From NCBI RefSeq assembly GCF_025685425.1, contig NZ_JAGTAS010000058.1:558001-622000 (forward strand): DNA of 64,000 nucleotides, in the 5' to 3' direction. The translations under genes and the position numbers were made by a program. How positions within the stretch are numbered: position 1 is the first letter of the stretch; every line of letters starts with the position of its first letter. This document shows positions 26,684-36,061 of this stretch, in pieces. The notes beneath the pieces were generated by a model. It searched no databases. It worked only from the letters and a program-made list of their open reading frames with translations, and had not been told where the DNA came from. The DNA comes from Terriglobus albidus (lineage in GTDB: Bacteria; Acidobacteriota; Terriglobia; Terriglobales; Acidobacteriaceae).

Positions 26684-27586
26684 TTAAATTGACAGGAAAA
26701 ACTGTCCTTTTGCAACAGGAATGGTGCGGCCTGCAACATGAATTTCACACACCTTTCCGTCACGGAGCTCTCCACGAAGAAGCAGTCGGCTCGGCCGCTG
26801 CATCTCCAGCCCCTGTTCCATGACAATCCTTCTGCCGGAATCGACCGCTCCGTGGCGCAACAGGTAACTGATAGCGCACCCGGCCGCGGAGCCGGTAGCC
26901 GGATCTTCGCCGTTATAAAACTGCATGCGGGCATGCCAGTGTGCATCTCCGTTTTCGACCGGAGCAATGCAATAGAAGAACTTCGCGTCTGACGACGCCA
27001 GATATTGCTGCGCCACCCGCTGATTCACGGCGAGCCTTCCTGCTGCCTCTACTGACCGTAGAGGGACGATGCAGAAGGCCATCCCGGTGCTTGATGTCTG
27101 GGGGGCCAGCTCCGGGTGCAGATCGTCCACAGTGAGCCCCAGGGCGGACGCAATGGCCTCCCGTGCGTGCATCTGACCGAACTCAGGGTCGCGCTGCCGC
27201 ATCTCCCCAAAAACACCCTGCTCGCCCTCCACAGGCGCCGTGAAACGTACCGGAATCGGTCCGACGGGCAGATCCAACGTAATGACCTCCTGCCCACGCA
27301 GGGCGGGATGGTTCAGATAGATCCAACTCGCCGTGCCGAGCGTCGGATGTCCTGCAAAACGCAGCTCTTCCTCGGTCGTAAAGATGCGTACTAGTACACC
27401 CCGCTCGCGCTCGGTCGCTTCATCCCGTGGCACGATGAATGTCGTCTCGGAGAGATTGGTCTCCCGCGCCAGCCGCTGCATCTGCTCCGTCGTCAGACTG
27501 CGGGCATCGGTGAAGATCGCCAGTTGATTCCCCTCCAACGCCGCCTCCGCAAAGACGTCAACCTGCTCCCACTCGAGTGCACGCAT
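26684..27586 (-). CDS. PhzF family isomerase-like protein
   Basis: 300 aa from the ATG at 27586 (MRALEWEQVDVFAEAALEGNQLAIF), with GAGGGG at 7 nt; an ATG at 27607 lacks a ribosome site. It has the two diaminopimelate-epimerase-like halves typical of PhzF. Conserved motifs are LEGNQLAIF, RETNLSETTFI with the catalytic-type Glu, VRIFTTEEELRFAGHPTLGTA, FYNGEDPATGSAAGCA and MQRPSRLLLR. PhzF proper isomerises trans-2,3-dihydro-3-hydroxyanthranilate, but most family members are outside phenazine clusters and of unknown substrate. No other phenazine gene is present. Confidence 0.9.
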   Translation of the reverse strand: MRALEWEQVDVFAEAALEGNQLAIFTDARSLTTEQMQRLARETNLSETTFIVPRDEATERERGVLVRIFTTEEELRFAGHPTLGTASWIYLNHPALRGQEVITLDLPVGPIPVRFTAPVEGEQGVFGEMRQRDPEFGQMHAREAIASALGLTVDDLHPELAPQTSSTGMAFCIVPLRSVEAAGRLAVNQRVAQQYLASSDAKFFYCIAPVENGDAHWHARMQFYNGEDPATGSAAGCAISYLLRHGAVDSGRRIVMEQGLEMQRPSRLLLRGELRDGKVCEIHVAGRTIPVAKGQFFLSI

Positions 27587-27855
27587 ACCGTCACCCCTCT
27601 CGCTCATAAGCTCATTGTTGCAAAACCCGTATCTTCTTCTCAGACAGGCGCATCTCCCTAAAAGAGATGTCGACCGTTGGCGAAGTAGATTCGTTTCAGG
27701 GTCAAAACGAACCTGGGCAGATACAGGAGCCTAATTTTTCACCTGTTTACGGCTTTTACCCCTTGCTATCAAAGTCACTGGTCGTTACTTTGTGGTCAAT
27801 GGCTGACATGCAAACAATCCTTCCATCTCTACCCTCCGACCCGGAGCCTGCTTCT

Positions 27856-28203
27856 ATGAACATTGGAGCTACGATCCGCGGGTTCCGCCTGCAGAAGGGC
27901 ATGTCCCAGGGCGATATCGAGAAGCGTACCGGGTTGCTCCGCTGCTATCTTTCGCGCGTGGAGAACGGGCACACGGTTCCGTCCCTGGAAACACTGCAAA
28001 AGATTGCTCAGGCGCTCGACCTGCCCCTCAGCCAGTTCTTCGCCGAAGACAGCGTCGGCCGCGAGATGAGCACACTGAATCTCTCCGAAGACGAGATTCG
28101 CTTCCTCACTCAGATCCAACGCTACTCAGCCAATCTGTCCGACTCAGACCGCAAGCTGCTGCTTGCCATGGTCCGCAAGTTCGCCCAGACCGCACTCAGT
28201 TAG
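27856..28203 (+). CDS. XRE-family transcriptional regulator
   Basis: 115 aa from the ATG at 27856 (MNIGATIRGFRLQKGMSQGDIEKRTGLLRCYLSRVENGHTVPSLETLQKIAQALDLPLSQFF). The frame can also open at 27799 or 27667, but the family profile begins at MNIG and GGAG lies upstream of it. Residues about 6-60 form a Cro/C1-type helix-turn-helix; the rest (EDEIRFLTQIQRYSANLSDSDRKLLLAMVRKFAQ) is helical. No phage genes surround it, and its targets are unknown. It ends 36 bp before a strong terminator. Confidence 0.88.
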   Translation: MNIGATIRGFRLQKGMSQGDIEKRTGLLRCYLSRVENGHTVPSLETLQKIAQALDLPLSQFFAEDSVGREMSTLNLSEDEIRFLTQIQRYSANLSDSDRKLLLAMVRKFAQTALS

Positions 28204-28238
28204 TCCGCAGTATCCGTCAGCCAAAGGTTTTCCACAAT

Positions 28239-28268
28239 CACCCCCGGCACCCTCGGGGGTGTTTTTTT
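28239..28268 (+). terminator. Rho-independent terminator after the XRE regulator
   Basis: Perfect stem CACCCCCG / CGGGGGTG with a 7-nt loop, followed immediately by seven T. Confidence 0.93.
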
Positions 28269-28342
28269 GGCCGCTCCTTTCAGGACCCTGTGATTTGCGG
28301 CGATTCATTCGGAATCGCGGTTGCGCCTCCTATCATAGGAAG

Positions 28343-29770
28343 ATGAAGACGCGATCCCCTCTCTATGTCACCTCGCTCATCGCGGGAGCTTTCTTCATGG
28401 AGAATCTCGATGGAACCATCATCGCCACAGCGCTTCCTCAGATGGCGAAGAGCTTCCACACCAGCGCTGTCAGCCTGAACATCGGTATGACGGTCTACAT
28501 GCTGACACTGGCCGTACTGATCCCGATCAGTGGATGGGTAGCCGACCACTTTGGCGCCCGCACCGTCTTTGCGACCGCAGTATCGCTCTTCACCCTGGCC
28601 TCCGTGCTCTGTGCCGGAGCCCATTCCCTGACGCAGTTCACGCTGATGCGTATCCTGCAGGGAATCGGCGGAGCCATGATGGTGCCGGTCGGCCGTCTGA
28701 TCGTTCTCCGCGAAACACCCAAAGATCGCCTGGCGCAGGCCATCGCCTACATCAGTTGGCCGGGACTGACCGCCCTTGTCCTCGGCCCTCCGCTGGGTGG
28801 CTTCATCACGACTTACTTCAGCTGGCACTGGATCTTTCTGATCAACGTACCCTTCGGGATCGCGGCTCTGATTCTGGCAATGCTGTGGATTGAAAACACC
28901 CATGTTCACGAGCGGCATCCGTTCGACTGGGGTACCTTCATCCTCGCCGGTATCGCCTCTGCCGGTTCTGTCTATGCCATGGAGAAATTCGGCGAAGGCG
29001 AATCCGGCTGGGTCACGCCGGCGATGACCTTGACATTCAGCCTGATCTGCGGTGTCTTTGCGATTCTCTATGCCCGCCGGCGGCCAAAGACCTCGCTCAT
29101 CGACTTCGACTCCATGCGGAACAAGACCTACTCGCTCTCCATCTACGGAGCGAGTGCCTTTCGCGTGGGAGTCATGGCCCTGCCATTTCTGCTTCCGCTC
29201 ATGTTTCAGATTGCGTTCCGGCTGAGCGCCTTCCGCAGCGGCCTGTATCTGCTTGCACTCTTTGGCGGTGACCTCAGCATGAAATCGATCGTGCTGCCGT
29301 TACTCCGAGCCTTCGGCTTTCGCCGTCTGCTGATCGTCAACGGCCTCATCACCGTGAGCACCATCTGCCTCTGCGCGCTGCTGACACCGGGTACGCCTAC
29401 CGCCCTACTGCTCTTCATCCTATTTATCCACGGGGCCTGCCGGTCGCTCGAGTTCACCTGCCTTACAACTCTGGCCTACGCGGAGATTCCAGCGGAACGA
29501 ATGAGCCGGGCAAATGGATTCCTCAGCGCCATCATGCAGTTGAGCGCAGGCATGGGCGTTGCAGTGGGCGCCATTACGCTCCGCATCGTCGCGATGGCCA
29601 AGGGTCACTCGGCAGCCCACCCGGATCTCAGCGACTTCCGCTGGGCCATCGTCCTCATGGCCATCTTTGCCTTGGGTCCGGTCATCGACAGCCTGGCGTT
29701 GCACCCACACGCCGGGGCCAGCACCAGCGGGCATAAGTACATCCCGGAATCGGAGTCGGCGCTGGTTTAG
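28343..29770 (+). CDS. MFS exporter, DHA2 (EmrB/QacA) type
   Basis: 475 aa from the ATG at 28343 (MKTRSPLYVTSLIAGAFFMENLDGTIIATALPQM), with TAGGA upstream. DHA2 signatures are the TM1 motif with an acidic residue (ENLDGTIIATALPQMA), motif A GWVADHFGARTVF, and motif C-like GLTALVLGPPLGGFITTYFSWHWIFLINVPFG. About 13-14 hydrophobic segments are visible, fitting a 14-span proton-coupled drug or metabolite exporter. It stands alone after a terminator, and its substrate is unknown. No EmrA-type adaptor is nearby. Confidence 0.9.
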   Translation: MKTRSPLYVTSLIAGAFFMENLDGTIIATALPQMAKSFHTSAVSLNIGMTVYMLTLAVLIPISGWVADHFGARTVFATAVSLFTLASVLCAGAHSLTQFTLMRILQGIGGAMMVPVGRLIVLRETPKDRLAQAIAYISWPGLTALVLGPPLGGFITTYFSWHWIFLINVPFGIAALILAMLWIENTHVHERHPFDWGTFILAGIASAGSVYAMEKFGEGESGWVTPAMTLTFSLICGVFAILYARRRPKTSLIDFDSMRNKTYSLSIYGASAFRVGVMALPFLLPLMFQIAFRLSAFRSGLYLLALFGGDLSMKSIVLPLLRAFGFRRLLIVNGLITVSTICLCALLTPGTPTALLLFILFIHGACRSLEFTCLTTLAYAEIPAERMSRANGFLSAIMQLSAGMGVAVGAITLRIVAMAKGHSAAHPDLSDFRWAIVLMAIFALGPVIDSLALHPHAGASTSGHKYIPESESALV

Positions 29771-30057
29771 CGTGGTGTCTCAGAAGTTCTTGCATAAATG
29801 TTGTCATCCTGAACGTAGTGAAGGACCTGCTTTCAACGCGCCGGTGGCAAAAACTCTTCATGATTTAGGTCATGAACTTTAGATTCAGGAGCTAAACCCC
29901 TGTCGACAAAAGTCGTTGTGTTTTTGTCGGGAATTTAGGGCATCCCGAACCCACCCTAGCGTTGCGAGGGTGGGGCACCCGGTCGTATAAGCATCAAAGG
30001 CCGACGTGCCTTACCGCCTCTACAACTTGCTATGCTGGCCGGTATTGAGGTGATTGG
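29771..30057. repeat. Spacer with family C copy 1 and a CCTGAACG-type repeat
   Basis: 287 bp. At 29803-29832 is GTCATCCTGAACGTAGTGAA, a motif of the kind often dispersed in acidobacterial spacers. At 29949-29982 is family C copy 1 (CACCCTAGCGTTGCGAG followed by GGTGGGGCACCCGG), the empty-site form of the interrupted copy at 53919-53990. No gene seen. Confidence 0.7.
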
Positions 30058-30471
30058 ATGGCCTTCGCTGAGAACAAGGAAAAGTTTCTCTTTCTACTGA
30101 CGTTCATCATGAACGTCGTGAACGACCTGGTAGAGAACCACATCAGACAGGATGTAGAGCTTTTTCAATCCGTCTGGGCTTCAGAGGTGAGACCGCAACT
30201 GGAAGAGCTCTTTCGCACCTTTGAAGCCATCGAGAGCGAGGATTCCCCGCTGTGGCGAGAGATTCAGAACCGCGGCTTCACTCCAACCCAGATCAAACTG
30301 ATCCAGACACGGCTCACCGAGGCTACACTCGCCGGCCCCGACACAGCCAGGGTTCATATGCTCACCAGCGCGGTTCTGAGTGAAATTCCGGGAGCCGGCT
30401 TTCTCACCTGGTTCAAGATATTCGTTCAGGATGCCGTCACCGATCGGATGGCGCCTATCATTCCCAACTAA
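30058..30471 (+). CDS. Conserved hypothetical protein, largely helical
   Basis: 137 aa with a ribosome site (GAGGTGA) 5-6 nt before the ATG. The sequence is acidic and helix-rich (FLFLLTFIMNVVNDLVENHIRQDVELFQSVWASEVRPQLEELFRTFEAI), with a short hydrophobic segment near the N-terminus that is too polar to be a sure membrane span. A Gly/Phe-rich stretch (IPGAGFLTWFKIFVQD) lies near the end. I do not recognise a family. It is followed by the regulatory-looking spacer of the PQQ dehydrogenase. Confidence 0.7.
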   Translation: MAFAENKEKFLFLLTFIMNVVNDLVENHIRQDVELFQSVWASEVRPQLEELFRTFEAIESEDSPLWREIQNRGFTPTQIKLIQTRLTEATLAGPDTARVHMLTSAVLSEIPGAGFLTWFKIFVQDAVTDRMAPIIPN

Positions 30472-30522
30472 GAACCATCTCACGCGGGGCGCTGCAAATC
30501 CCAAAAGGTGGACCTCCCGCAT

Positions 30523-30554
30523 ATTGCATAATGCGCAACATATATTGCGTAATG
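30523..30554 (+). promoter_or_regulatory. Tandem operator-like repeats upstream of the PQQ dehydrogenase
   Basis: ATTGCATAATG (30523-30533) and ATTGCGTAATG (30544-30554) are direct repeats 21 bp apart, two helical turns on the same face. Between them CGCAA-N6-TTGCG forms an inverted repeat. The sites lie 47-78 bp before the GTG start of the dehydrogenase, where a repressor would act. The cognate regulator is not identified. Confidence 0.5.
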
Positions 30555-30600
30555 TACTATTCTCTCCTGCAATTCCACGCGCTCTCAGACGGAGGGAAAA

Positions 30601-32931
30601 GTGTACGGCCCGCAAACATCACGGAGGGCAAGCTCCGGACAAAATTACGCTTCGCATTTAGTCTCAGGTCACGTACTCAGCACCACAGCGTTCCTGCTCG
30701 CGTGTGCCTGTAGCGCCGCACCCGCGCAACAGGCTCCCATTGGCTGGAAGGACTACCTCGGTGGACCGGAGAGCGCGCACTACTCACCTCTGAAGCAGAT
30801 CCATACCGGCAACGTGAATAAGCTCGATGTCGCCTGGAGCTATCTCACCGGCGACGACATCACTTACACCTTCAGCCCGCTGGTCATCGACAACATTGCC
30901 TATGTAGCCGCGAAGCAGGGATCGCTGGTAGCGCTTGATGCGACCACCGGCAAGGAACTGTGGAGCCACGCCTTCACCCTTCCCGGCAGTGCACCCTCGC
31001 GTTTCGCCGGTATCGCAGGCATGCGCGGCGCCAACTACTGGGAAAGCAAAGATCGCAAAGACCGTCGCGTGCTCGTCTCTGCCAATGGCTATCTGCAGGC
31101 CCTTGATGCACGCACCGGACAGCTTGTCGACTCCTTCGCCGATCATGGAAAGCTCGACCTCAAGATCGGCCTCGAACGCGCGACCCGCCCTCTCTCTTCC
31201 CGTACTCCTGGCCGCATCTTTGAGAACATCATCATCCTCGGCAGCGCCACCGGCGAAGGATACCTCGCTCCTCCGGGCGACATCCGAGCCTTCGACGTAG
31301 TGACCGGCAAGCTTCTCTGGGTCTTCCATACCATTCCGCGTCCGGGAGAGTTCGGATACGACACCTGGCCCAAGGACGCCTACAAGTACATGGGCGGCGT
31401 GGATGTCTGGGGTGAGATTACGGTGGATCCCAAGCGCGGCATCGCCTACTTCCCCGTAGCCTCAGCCAAGTACGAGCTCTATGGCGGCGACCGGAAGGGT
31501 AACAATCTCTACGCCGATTGCCTGCTGGCCCTCGATGCACGCACCGGAAAGTATCTCTGGCACTACCAGACGGTGCACCATGATGTCTGGGACTACGACC
31601 CTGATTCCGCACCGCAGCTCGTCACGGTGAAGCACAATGGCAAGACAGTCGATGCCGTCGCGCTGGCGTCAAAGAACGGCTTTCTGTATGTCTTCGACAG
31701 ACTCACCGGCAAACCATTATGGCCAATCGAAGAACGTCCCGTCCCTGCCAGCGATGTTCCGGGCGAGGTCACTTCAAAAACGCAGCCCTTTCCGACCGTT
31801 GTACCTCCGTTCGCCCGGCAAGGCATGACTGTGAAAGATATGTACGAAGGCTTTATGAAACCGGAAGAGGTGCCTTGGTGGCGCGAGCGTCTTTCTAAGG
31901 CGAGAACCGGTTTCTATACGCCTCCGTCGACAACGGCGGACACAATTAACCTTCCCAGCGTGAACGGCGGAGCTCTGTTCTTCAGCACCGGAGCGAACGC
32001 GGTGGATGGCACCGTCTATGTCCTTTCCAAGGACATGCCCTCGATTATCAAGCTGGTGCCTGCAGGAGAGTCGACGACGGCCAATGCAGGTGGCCTGATC
32101 CCGAGCCGTCCGCACAACGTGCGTCCTAGAACGGGCATTCCTACGCAGGAACAGCTGGGCCGCGCCGTCTATGAGCAGAATTGTCAGTTCTGTCATGGCC
32201 CGGAGTTGAAGGGCGATCGCGGACCTGCACTCGATACCGTCGTCAGCCGGCTTGGTGTGGAGGCAACACGCAACACCATCACCAACGGCAGAGCGACCAT
32301 GCCGTCCTTTTCTACATTGCCGGCAACAGCCCTGAATGACCTGATGGCCTTTCTCAAGCAGCCCGATCTCGCTCCCCTGGGTTCGGCTCCTTCGGCCGCG
32401 ACCCAGGCCTTTATGCGTACACTGACAAGCGAGCCGCCCTATCCGAATGATGTCGAAGGTCCTCCGTCCCGTTACAAGACTGGGTATGGCAACGAACCCT
32501 ACATCATTACCCCGCCCTGGAGCACCATCACCGCCTACGACCTGAATACCGGCAAGATCAAATGGCAGACGCCGTACGGCGATGTCCCCCAGGCAGGTCC
32601 AAGCGACAAGCTGCGGGGAAACATCTATCCCAAGAGCGGCTTCGTAACCACCGCAGGAGGCCTGGTCCTGTTTGCCGGCAATGACCCAAAGCTTTACGTT
32701 CTGGACAGCGCAACCGGCAAGGTAATCTTCACCAAAGATCTGCCCAATGGATCGCAGGGCGTCCCTGCTGTCTATGAAGCTGACGGACGCGAGTATGTTC
32801 TGTTCACTGTGAGTGGTGGAGGCACACCTTATCCAGACAGCGCCTACATCCCGCCTGGAGGCGTCTCCAATCCGACGACATCGAAGGGATATATCGCATT
32901 CGCACTTCCGGCCGGCGGAAACAAGCACTGA
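30601..32931 (+). CDS. PQQ-dependent quinoprotein dehydrogenase with embedded cytochrome c domain
   Basis: 776 aa from a GTG start with GGAGG 5 nt upstream. A signal peptide (about residues 22-43, ending APAQQ) directs it to the periplasm. The body is an eight-bladed quinoprotein propeller: WKDYLGGPESAHYSPLKQI, repeated ALDATTGKELW/ALDARTGKYLWHYQ tryptophan-docking motifs, and VHHDVWDYD. A cytochrome c domain with CQFCH (residues 528-532) is inserted before the last propeller blades, which resume at ITAYDLNTGKIKW and end YIAFALPAGG. It should oxidise a sugar or alcohol and pass electrons to its own haem. PQQ synthesis genes are not in the window. Confidence 0.92.
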   Translation: MYGPQTSRRASSGQNYASHLVSGHVLSTTAFLLACACSAAPAQQAPIGWKDYLGGPESAHYSPLKQIHTGNVNKLDVAWSYLTGDDITYTFSPLVIDNIAYVAAKQGSLVALDATTGKELWSHAFTLPGSAPSRFAGIAGMRGANYWESKDRKDRRVLVSANGYLQALDARTGQLVDSFADHGKLDLKIGLERATRPLSSRTPGRIFENIIILGSATGEGYLAPPGDIRAFDVVTGKLLWVFHTIPRPGEFGYDTWPKDAYKYMGGVDVWGEITVDPKRGIAYFPVASAKYELYGGDRKGNNLYADCLLALDARTGKYLWHYQTVHHDVWDYDPDSAPQLVTVKHNGKTVDAVALASKNGFLYVFDRLTGKPLWPIEERPVPASDVPGEVTSKTQPFPTVVPPFARQGMTVKDMYEGFMKPEEVPWWRERLSKARTGFYTPPSTTADTINLPSVNGGALFFSTGANAVDGTVYVLSKDMPSIIKLVPAGESTTANAGGLIPSRPHNVRPRTGIPTQEQLGRAVYEQNCQFCHGPELKGDRGPALDTVVSRLGVEATRNTITNGRATMPSFSTLPATALNDLMAFLKQPDLAPLGSAPSAATQAFMRTLTSEPPYPNDVEGPPSRYKTGYGNEPYIITPPWSTITAYDLNTGKIKWQTPYGDVPQAGPSDKLRGNIYPKSGFVTTAGGLVLFAGNDPKLYVLDSATGKVIFTKDLPNGSQGVPAVYEADGREYVLFTVSGGGTPYPDSAYIPPGGVSNPTTSKGYIAFALPAGGNKH

Positions 32932-32962
32932 GTCGAGTGCGAATCGGTCCTATGCAGGCCAT

Positions 32963-35659
32963 TCATTCAGAACGAATCGCCTGCATGGGATCGATCCACG
33001 ATGCGCGCAGTGCAGGAAGAATCGATGCCGCACTCGCGACGCCTACTAACGTCAAGGTTGCTGCCATCAGGATCCACGGATCTCGTGTCGAAGTTTCATA
33101 AAGAAAGCTCGTCAACATGGTGGAGAGAGCGACTGCGACAGCCAATCCCGACCCGGTGCCAATCGCAACGACGACAGCATTTTCTCTGAAGACCATCATC
33201 GTCACACGGAGACGCTGCGCGCCGAGAGCGATGCGAATTCCAATCTCGTTCGCCCTTCGGGCCGTGGTGTAGGAGAGCGTACCGTAGAGCCCAATCGCTG
33301 TCACCAACAGCGAACATCCTGCAAAGAACAACCCAAGCAGAGCCATCATCCGTTCCGTGCTGATCGAGGTATCGACGACATCGTCCATAGGGCGGATCAC
33401 AGGTGCTGGAATGGACGGCGCCAGCCGCGCTGCCAGTTCCCGCGAAAACGGAACCAGTGGAGCCCAAGGCCCATCGACACGCACCACCGCATTGAATGAA
33501 GGCTTCTTTTGCGGATCCTGCTGGATTGGGACATAGCCTGCTGGAGTTGCAGGCCCACGTACATCACGATACTTGACGTCTCCTACCACGGCTACGACCT
33601 CATAGACTGTCTTGTCGCGGTCGAGAATCTGCCGGCCGACAACATCGCCCGTCGGGAAGAACCGTTTGGCGGCGGATCGGTTCAGAATGATCTTCATGCC
33701 CGATGTTTTCGTGTCGTTCCACGTAAACGTGCGTCCTTGCTCCACCGGGATTCGCATCGTGTGGAAGTACTCCGGCCCGACACTATTCAGCCAGATGAGC
33801 TGACGTGTTCCTCCTGGTGTGGTGTAGGTGCCATTCCAATTGCGATGGGAGAGAGGAACGATGGATTGAAAGCTCACCTCTTTGACCCCGGGCGCAGTCT
33901 TCAGCCCTTCCTCGATCTGTCGATAAATTTCGATTAACGGATCGCCATCCAGTTGCTGCTTGTCCATGCTGAAGGCAATATTGACCACGCCGTGCGGATC
34001 AAAGCCAAGCCCCGTGCGATACAGCCGCACCAGGCTGGTCGCCAGCAGCGCCGCACCGGAGACCAGAATCAGCGCCAGGGCTACCTGGGAGATCATAAGC
34101 AGGCGAGGTATCAGTTTTGCCCGAGCATGTTTCTGCTGCGCATGTTGCCCATTCTTAATCTGTTCATTCAGATCTCCATCGGTTGCTCGTAGAGCAGGCA
34201 CGAGTCCGATCAGTACAGAGGCGATCAAGGCAACGGATGCGGCAAAACTATAGAGGCGCCAGTCCGCCGACGCATCCAGAACCATGCTGTCGGGACCGTT
34301 TCCTCCTGAGAGCAGGGCGGAAAGTGCATGACTCACCATTGGAGCGAATGCCACGCCAAGCCCTGTACCGAGCCCCGCCAGCAAGAGACTCTCGATCATA
34401 AGCTGCCGGACCAAACGCGCCCGTGTCGCGCCTAAGGCTCGCCGCGTTGCCAGTTCCCGCTCTCGCACAGCTCCACGCGCCAGCAGCAGACTTGCCAGAT
34501 TCAGGCATGCGAGCAGCAACAATCCGCCACACATCGCAAACATCGTCAGCAAAGGTTTGCGGAATACTGAACGAACATATGCAAATCCATTTGATCCCGA
34601 TTCTGCCCCGAACCGGAAGTGATGCATCTCTTCATCCTTAATCCACTCGGGTTCCCCTCCCGATTCGTGCAACACGGAAGCCGAAACCGATTGCAAGGCA
34701 GCATTCGCTTTATCGAGTTCTATACCGGGTTTCAGGCGGGCCATCGCGGTAAGCCACCAGGCGTGTGTTCCGCCATGGAGGTGATCCCGGGGAGCATCGA
34801 TGATTGGGTCCGCCGATATTGGCGCATAGATCTGCGGTTGCTGCGTCGGATCCGCTCCCATAAAGCTCTTAGGTATTACGCCGACCACGGTGAAGGGGAC
34901 ATTCGCGATCGTCAACTTGCGGCCAACAACATCCGGCGCTCCATCAAACCAGTTCTTCCAGAACTGCTCACTGATCACGATGGCAAACCCGGAAGGACTT
35001 CCACCCTCCTTGTCGTCGGCAGGTGTGAGGTAACGTCCTAACAGCGGCTTCACTTGCATCGCCGCAAAGTACTGTCCACTCACCATCACTCCATGGACGT
35101 TGACATTGCCTGAGTCTGCCCGCACCTGGAGCGTGTCATTGACGAATGCAAACACGTTCTGAAAGACGTCACTCTGACCTTCCAGACTGCGGAAGAATGG
35201 CGTGCAAAACGAAGTAGGGGACCGTGAACCGTCCTCCAGCATAGTAAGCACCACCATCTCGTGGGCCGCCGGTATCGGCAAAGGACGCAACAAGAGGCTG
35301 TCGATCAGTGCAAACACCGCCGTGTTTGCACTCACCCCAAGCGCCAACGTTGCCATCGCCACCGCGGTGAATCCGGGGGATTTCCAGAGCAGACGCAAGG
35401 AGAACCTGACGTCACGCATAAGCTCTTCCAGGAGGCGGAAGCTCCATATTTCACGCAGCCGCTCCCGCCAACGCTGCGCATCGCCGAACCGTACGCGGGC
35501 AGCACGTTCTGCTTCGGACGCCGACATGCCTTCCTGAAGATACTTCTCGCGCAACCGGTCCCGATGGAACGCGAGTTCCTCGGACATCTCACTCTCCATG
35601 CGGCGTTTGCGGAATAGCGAACTGAAACGCCCCAGAAATGCACTGATTGCAGGAAGCAT
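32963..35659 (-). CDS. ADOP-family ABC transporter permease (MacB/FtsX-like)
   Basis: 898 aa with the acidobacterial duplicated orphan permease layout. A cytoplasmic N-terminal domain (about 20-75, MSEELAFHRDRLREKYLQEGMSASEAERAARVRFGD) is followed by a first span in GFTAVAMATLALGVSANTAVFALIDSLLLRPLP, a MacB periplasmic core domain, FtsX spans, a second periplasmic domain and a second FtsX set (GLFFAGCSLLVTAIGLYGTLSYTTARRANEIGIRIALGA). No ATPase is adjacent, hence orphan. It begins 12 bp after padR with a strong GAGGAGG site, so the two are co-transcribed. Transported substrate, if any, unknown. Confidence 0.95.
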   Translation of the reverse strand: MLPAISAFLGRFSSLFRKRRMESEMSEELAFHRDRLREKYLQEGMSASEAERAARVRFGDAQRWRERLREIWSFRLLEELMRDVRFSLRLLWKSPGFTAVAMATLALGVSANTAVFALIDSLLLRPLPIPAAHEMVVLTMLEDGSRSPTSFCTPFFRSLEGQSDVFQNVFAFVNDTLQVRADSGNVNVHGVMVSGQYFAAMQVKPLLGRYLTPADDKEGGSPSGFAIVISEQFWKNWFDGAPDVVGRKLTIANVPFTVVGVIPKSFMGADPTQQPQIYAPISADPIIDAPRDHLHGGTHAWWLTAMARLKPGIELDKANAALQSVSASVLHESGGEPEWIKDEEMHHFRFGAESGSNGFAYVRSVFRKPLLTMFAMCGGLLLLACLNLASLLLARGAVRERELATRRALGATRARLVRQLMIESLLLAGLGTGLGVAFAPMVSHALSALLSGGNGPDSMVLDASADWRLYSFAASVALIASVLIGLVPALRATDGDLNEQIKNGQHAQQKHARAKLIPRLLMISQVALALILVSGAALLATSLVRLYRTGLGFDPHGVVNIAFSMDKQQLDGDPLIEIYRQIEEGLKTAPGVKEVSFQSIVPLSHRNWNGTYTTPGGTRQLIWLNSVGPEYFHTMRIPVEQGRTFTWNDTKTSGMKIILNRSAAKRFFPTGDVVGRQILDRDKTVYEVVAVVGDVKYRDVRGPATPAGYVPIQQDPQKKPSFNAVVRVDGPWAPLVPFSRELAARLAPSIPAPVIRPMDDVVDTSISTERMMALLGLFFAGCSLLVTAIGLYGTLSYTTARRANEIGIRIALGAQRLRVTMMVFRENAVVVAIGTGSGLAVAVALSTMLTSFLYETSTRDPWILMAATLTLVGVASAASILPALRASWIDPMQAIRSE

Positions 35660-35671
35660 CGTAATTCCTCC

Positions 35672-36046
35672 TCAGGAAGACTGCATAACGAACGCGACTG
35701 CCGCCGAGAGCCGGGCCCAGCGCTGCGACTCCGAATCGAGCCGCTTCGTGCCCTCAGCCGTCAGCCGGTAGAACTTGGCGCGGCGATTGTTTTCCGAGAC
35801 TCCCCACTCCGCCTTGAGAAAACCGCGAAGCTCCAGTCGATGGAGCGCGGGATAGAGAGCTCCTTCCTCGACCTTCAGCAATTGGTGCGAGACCTGATGG
35901 ATCCACTCCGCAACCGCATAGCCATGCTGCGGTCCCCGCGCGAGGGCCTTCAGAACGAGCATCTCCAGAGTTCCCTGGAGCAGCGAGCCGGAATCCGTAT
36001 TTTCTTCCCTAATCATCTTAGGGGAAGAGAATAGGCCACCCGGCAT
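35672..36046 (-). CDS. PadR-family transcriptional regulator
   Basis: 124 aa from the ATG at 36046, supported by AGGAG upstream; an internal Met11 lacks one. Winged helix-turn-helix of the PadR type: LLQGTLEMLVLKALARGPQHGYAVAEWI, then VEEGALYPALHRLELRGFLKAEWG and KFYRLTAEGTKRL. It is of the short class without a long C-terminal dimer helix. PadR genes routinely precede ADOP permeases in Acidobacteria, and here the gap is 12 bp. It probably represses its own operon. Confidence 0.93.
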   Translation of the reverse strand: MPGGLFSSPKMIREENTDSGSLLQGTLEMLVLKALARGPQHGYAVAEWIHQVSHQLLKVEEGALYPALHRLELRGFLKAEWGVSENNRRAKFYRLTAEGTKRLDSESQRWARLSAAVAFVMQSS

Positions 36047-36061
36047 TCTTCCGTCAACTCC

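Noticed and set aside
26684-27586. PhzF as a sign of a phenazine cluster
   Set aside because: No PhzB/D/E/G homologue is adjacent; PhzF-fold proteins are widespread outside phenazine pathways.
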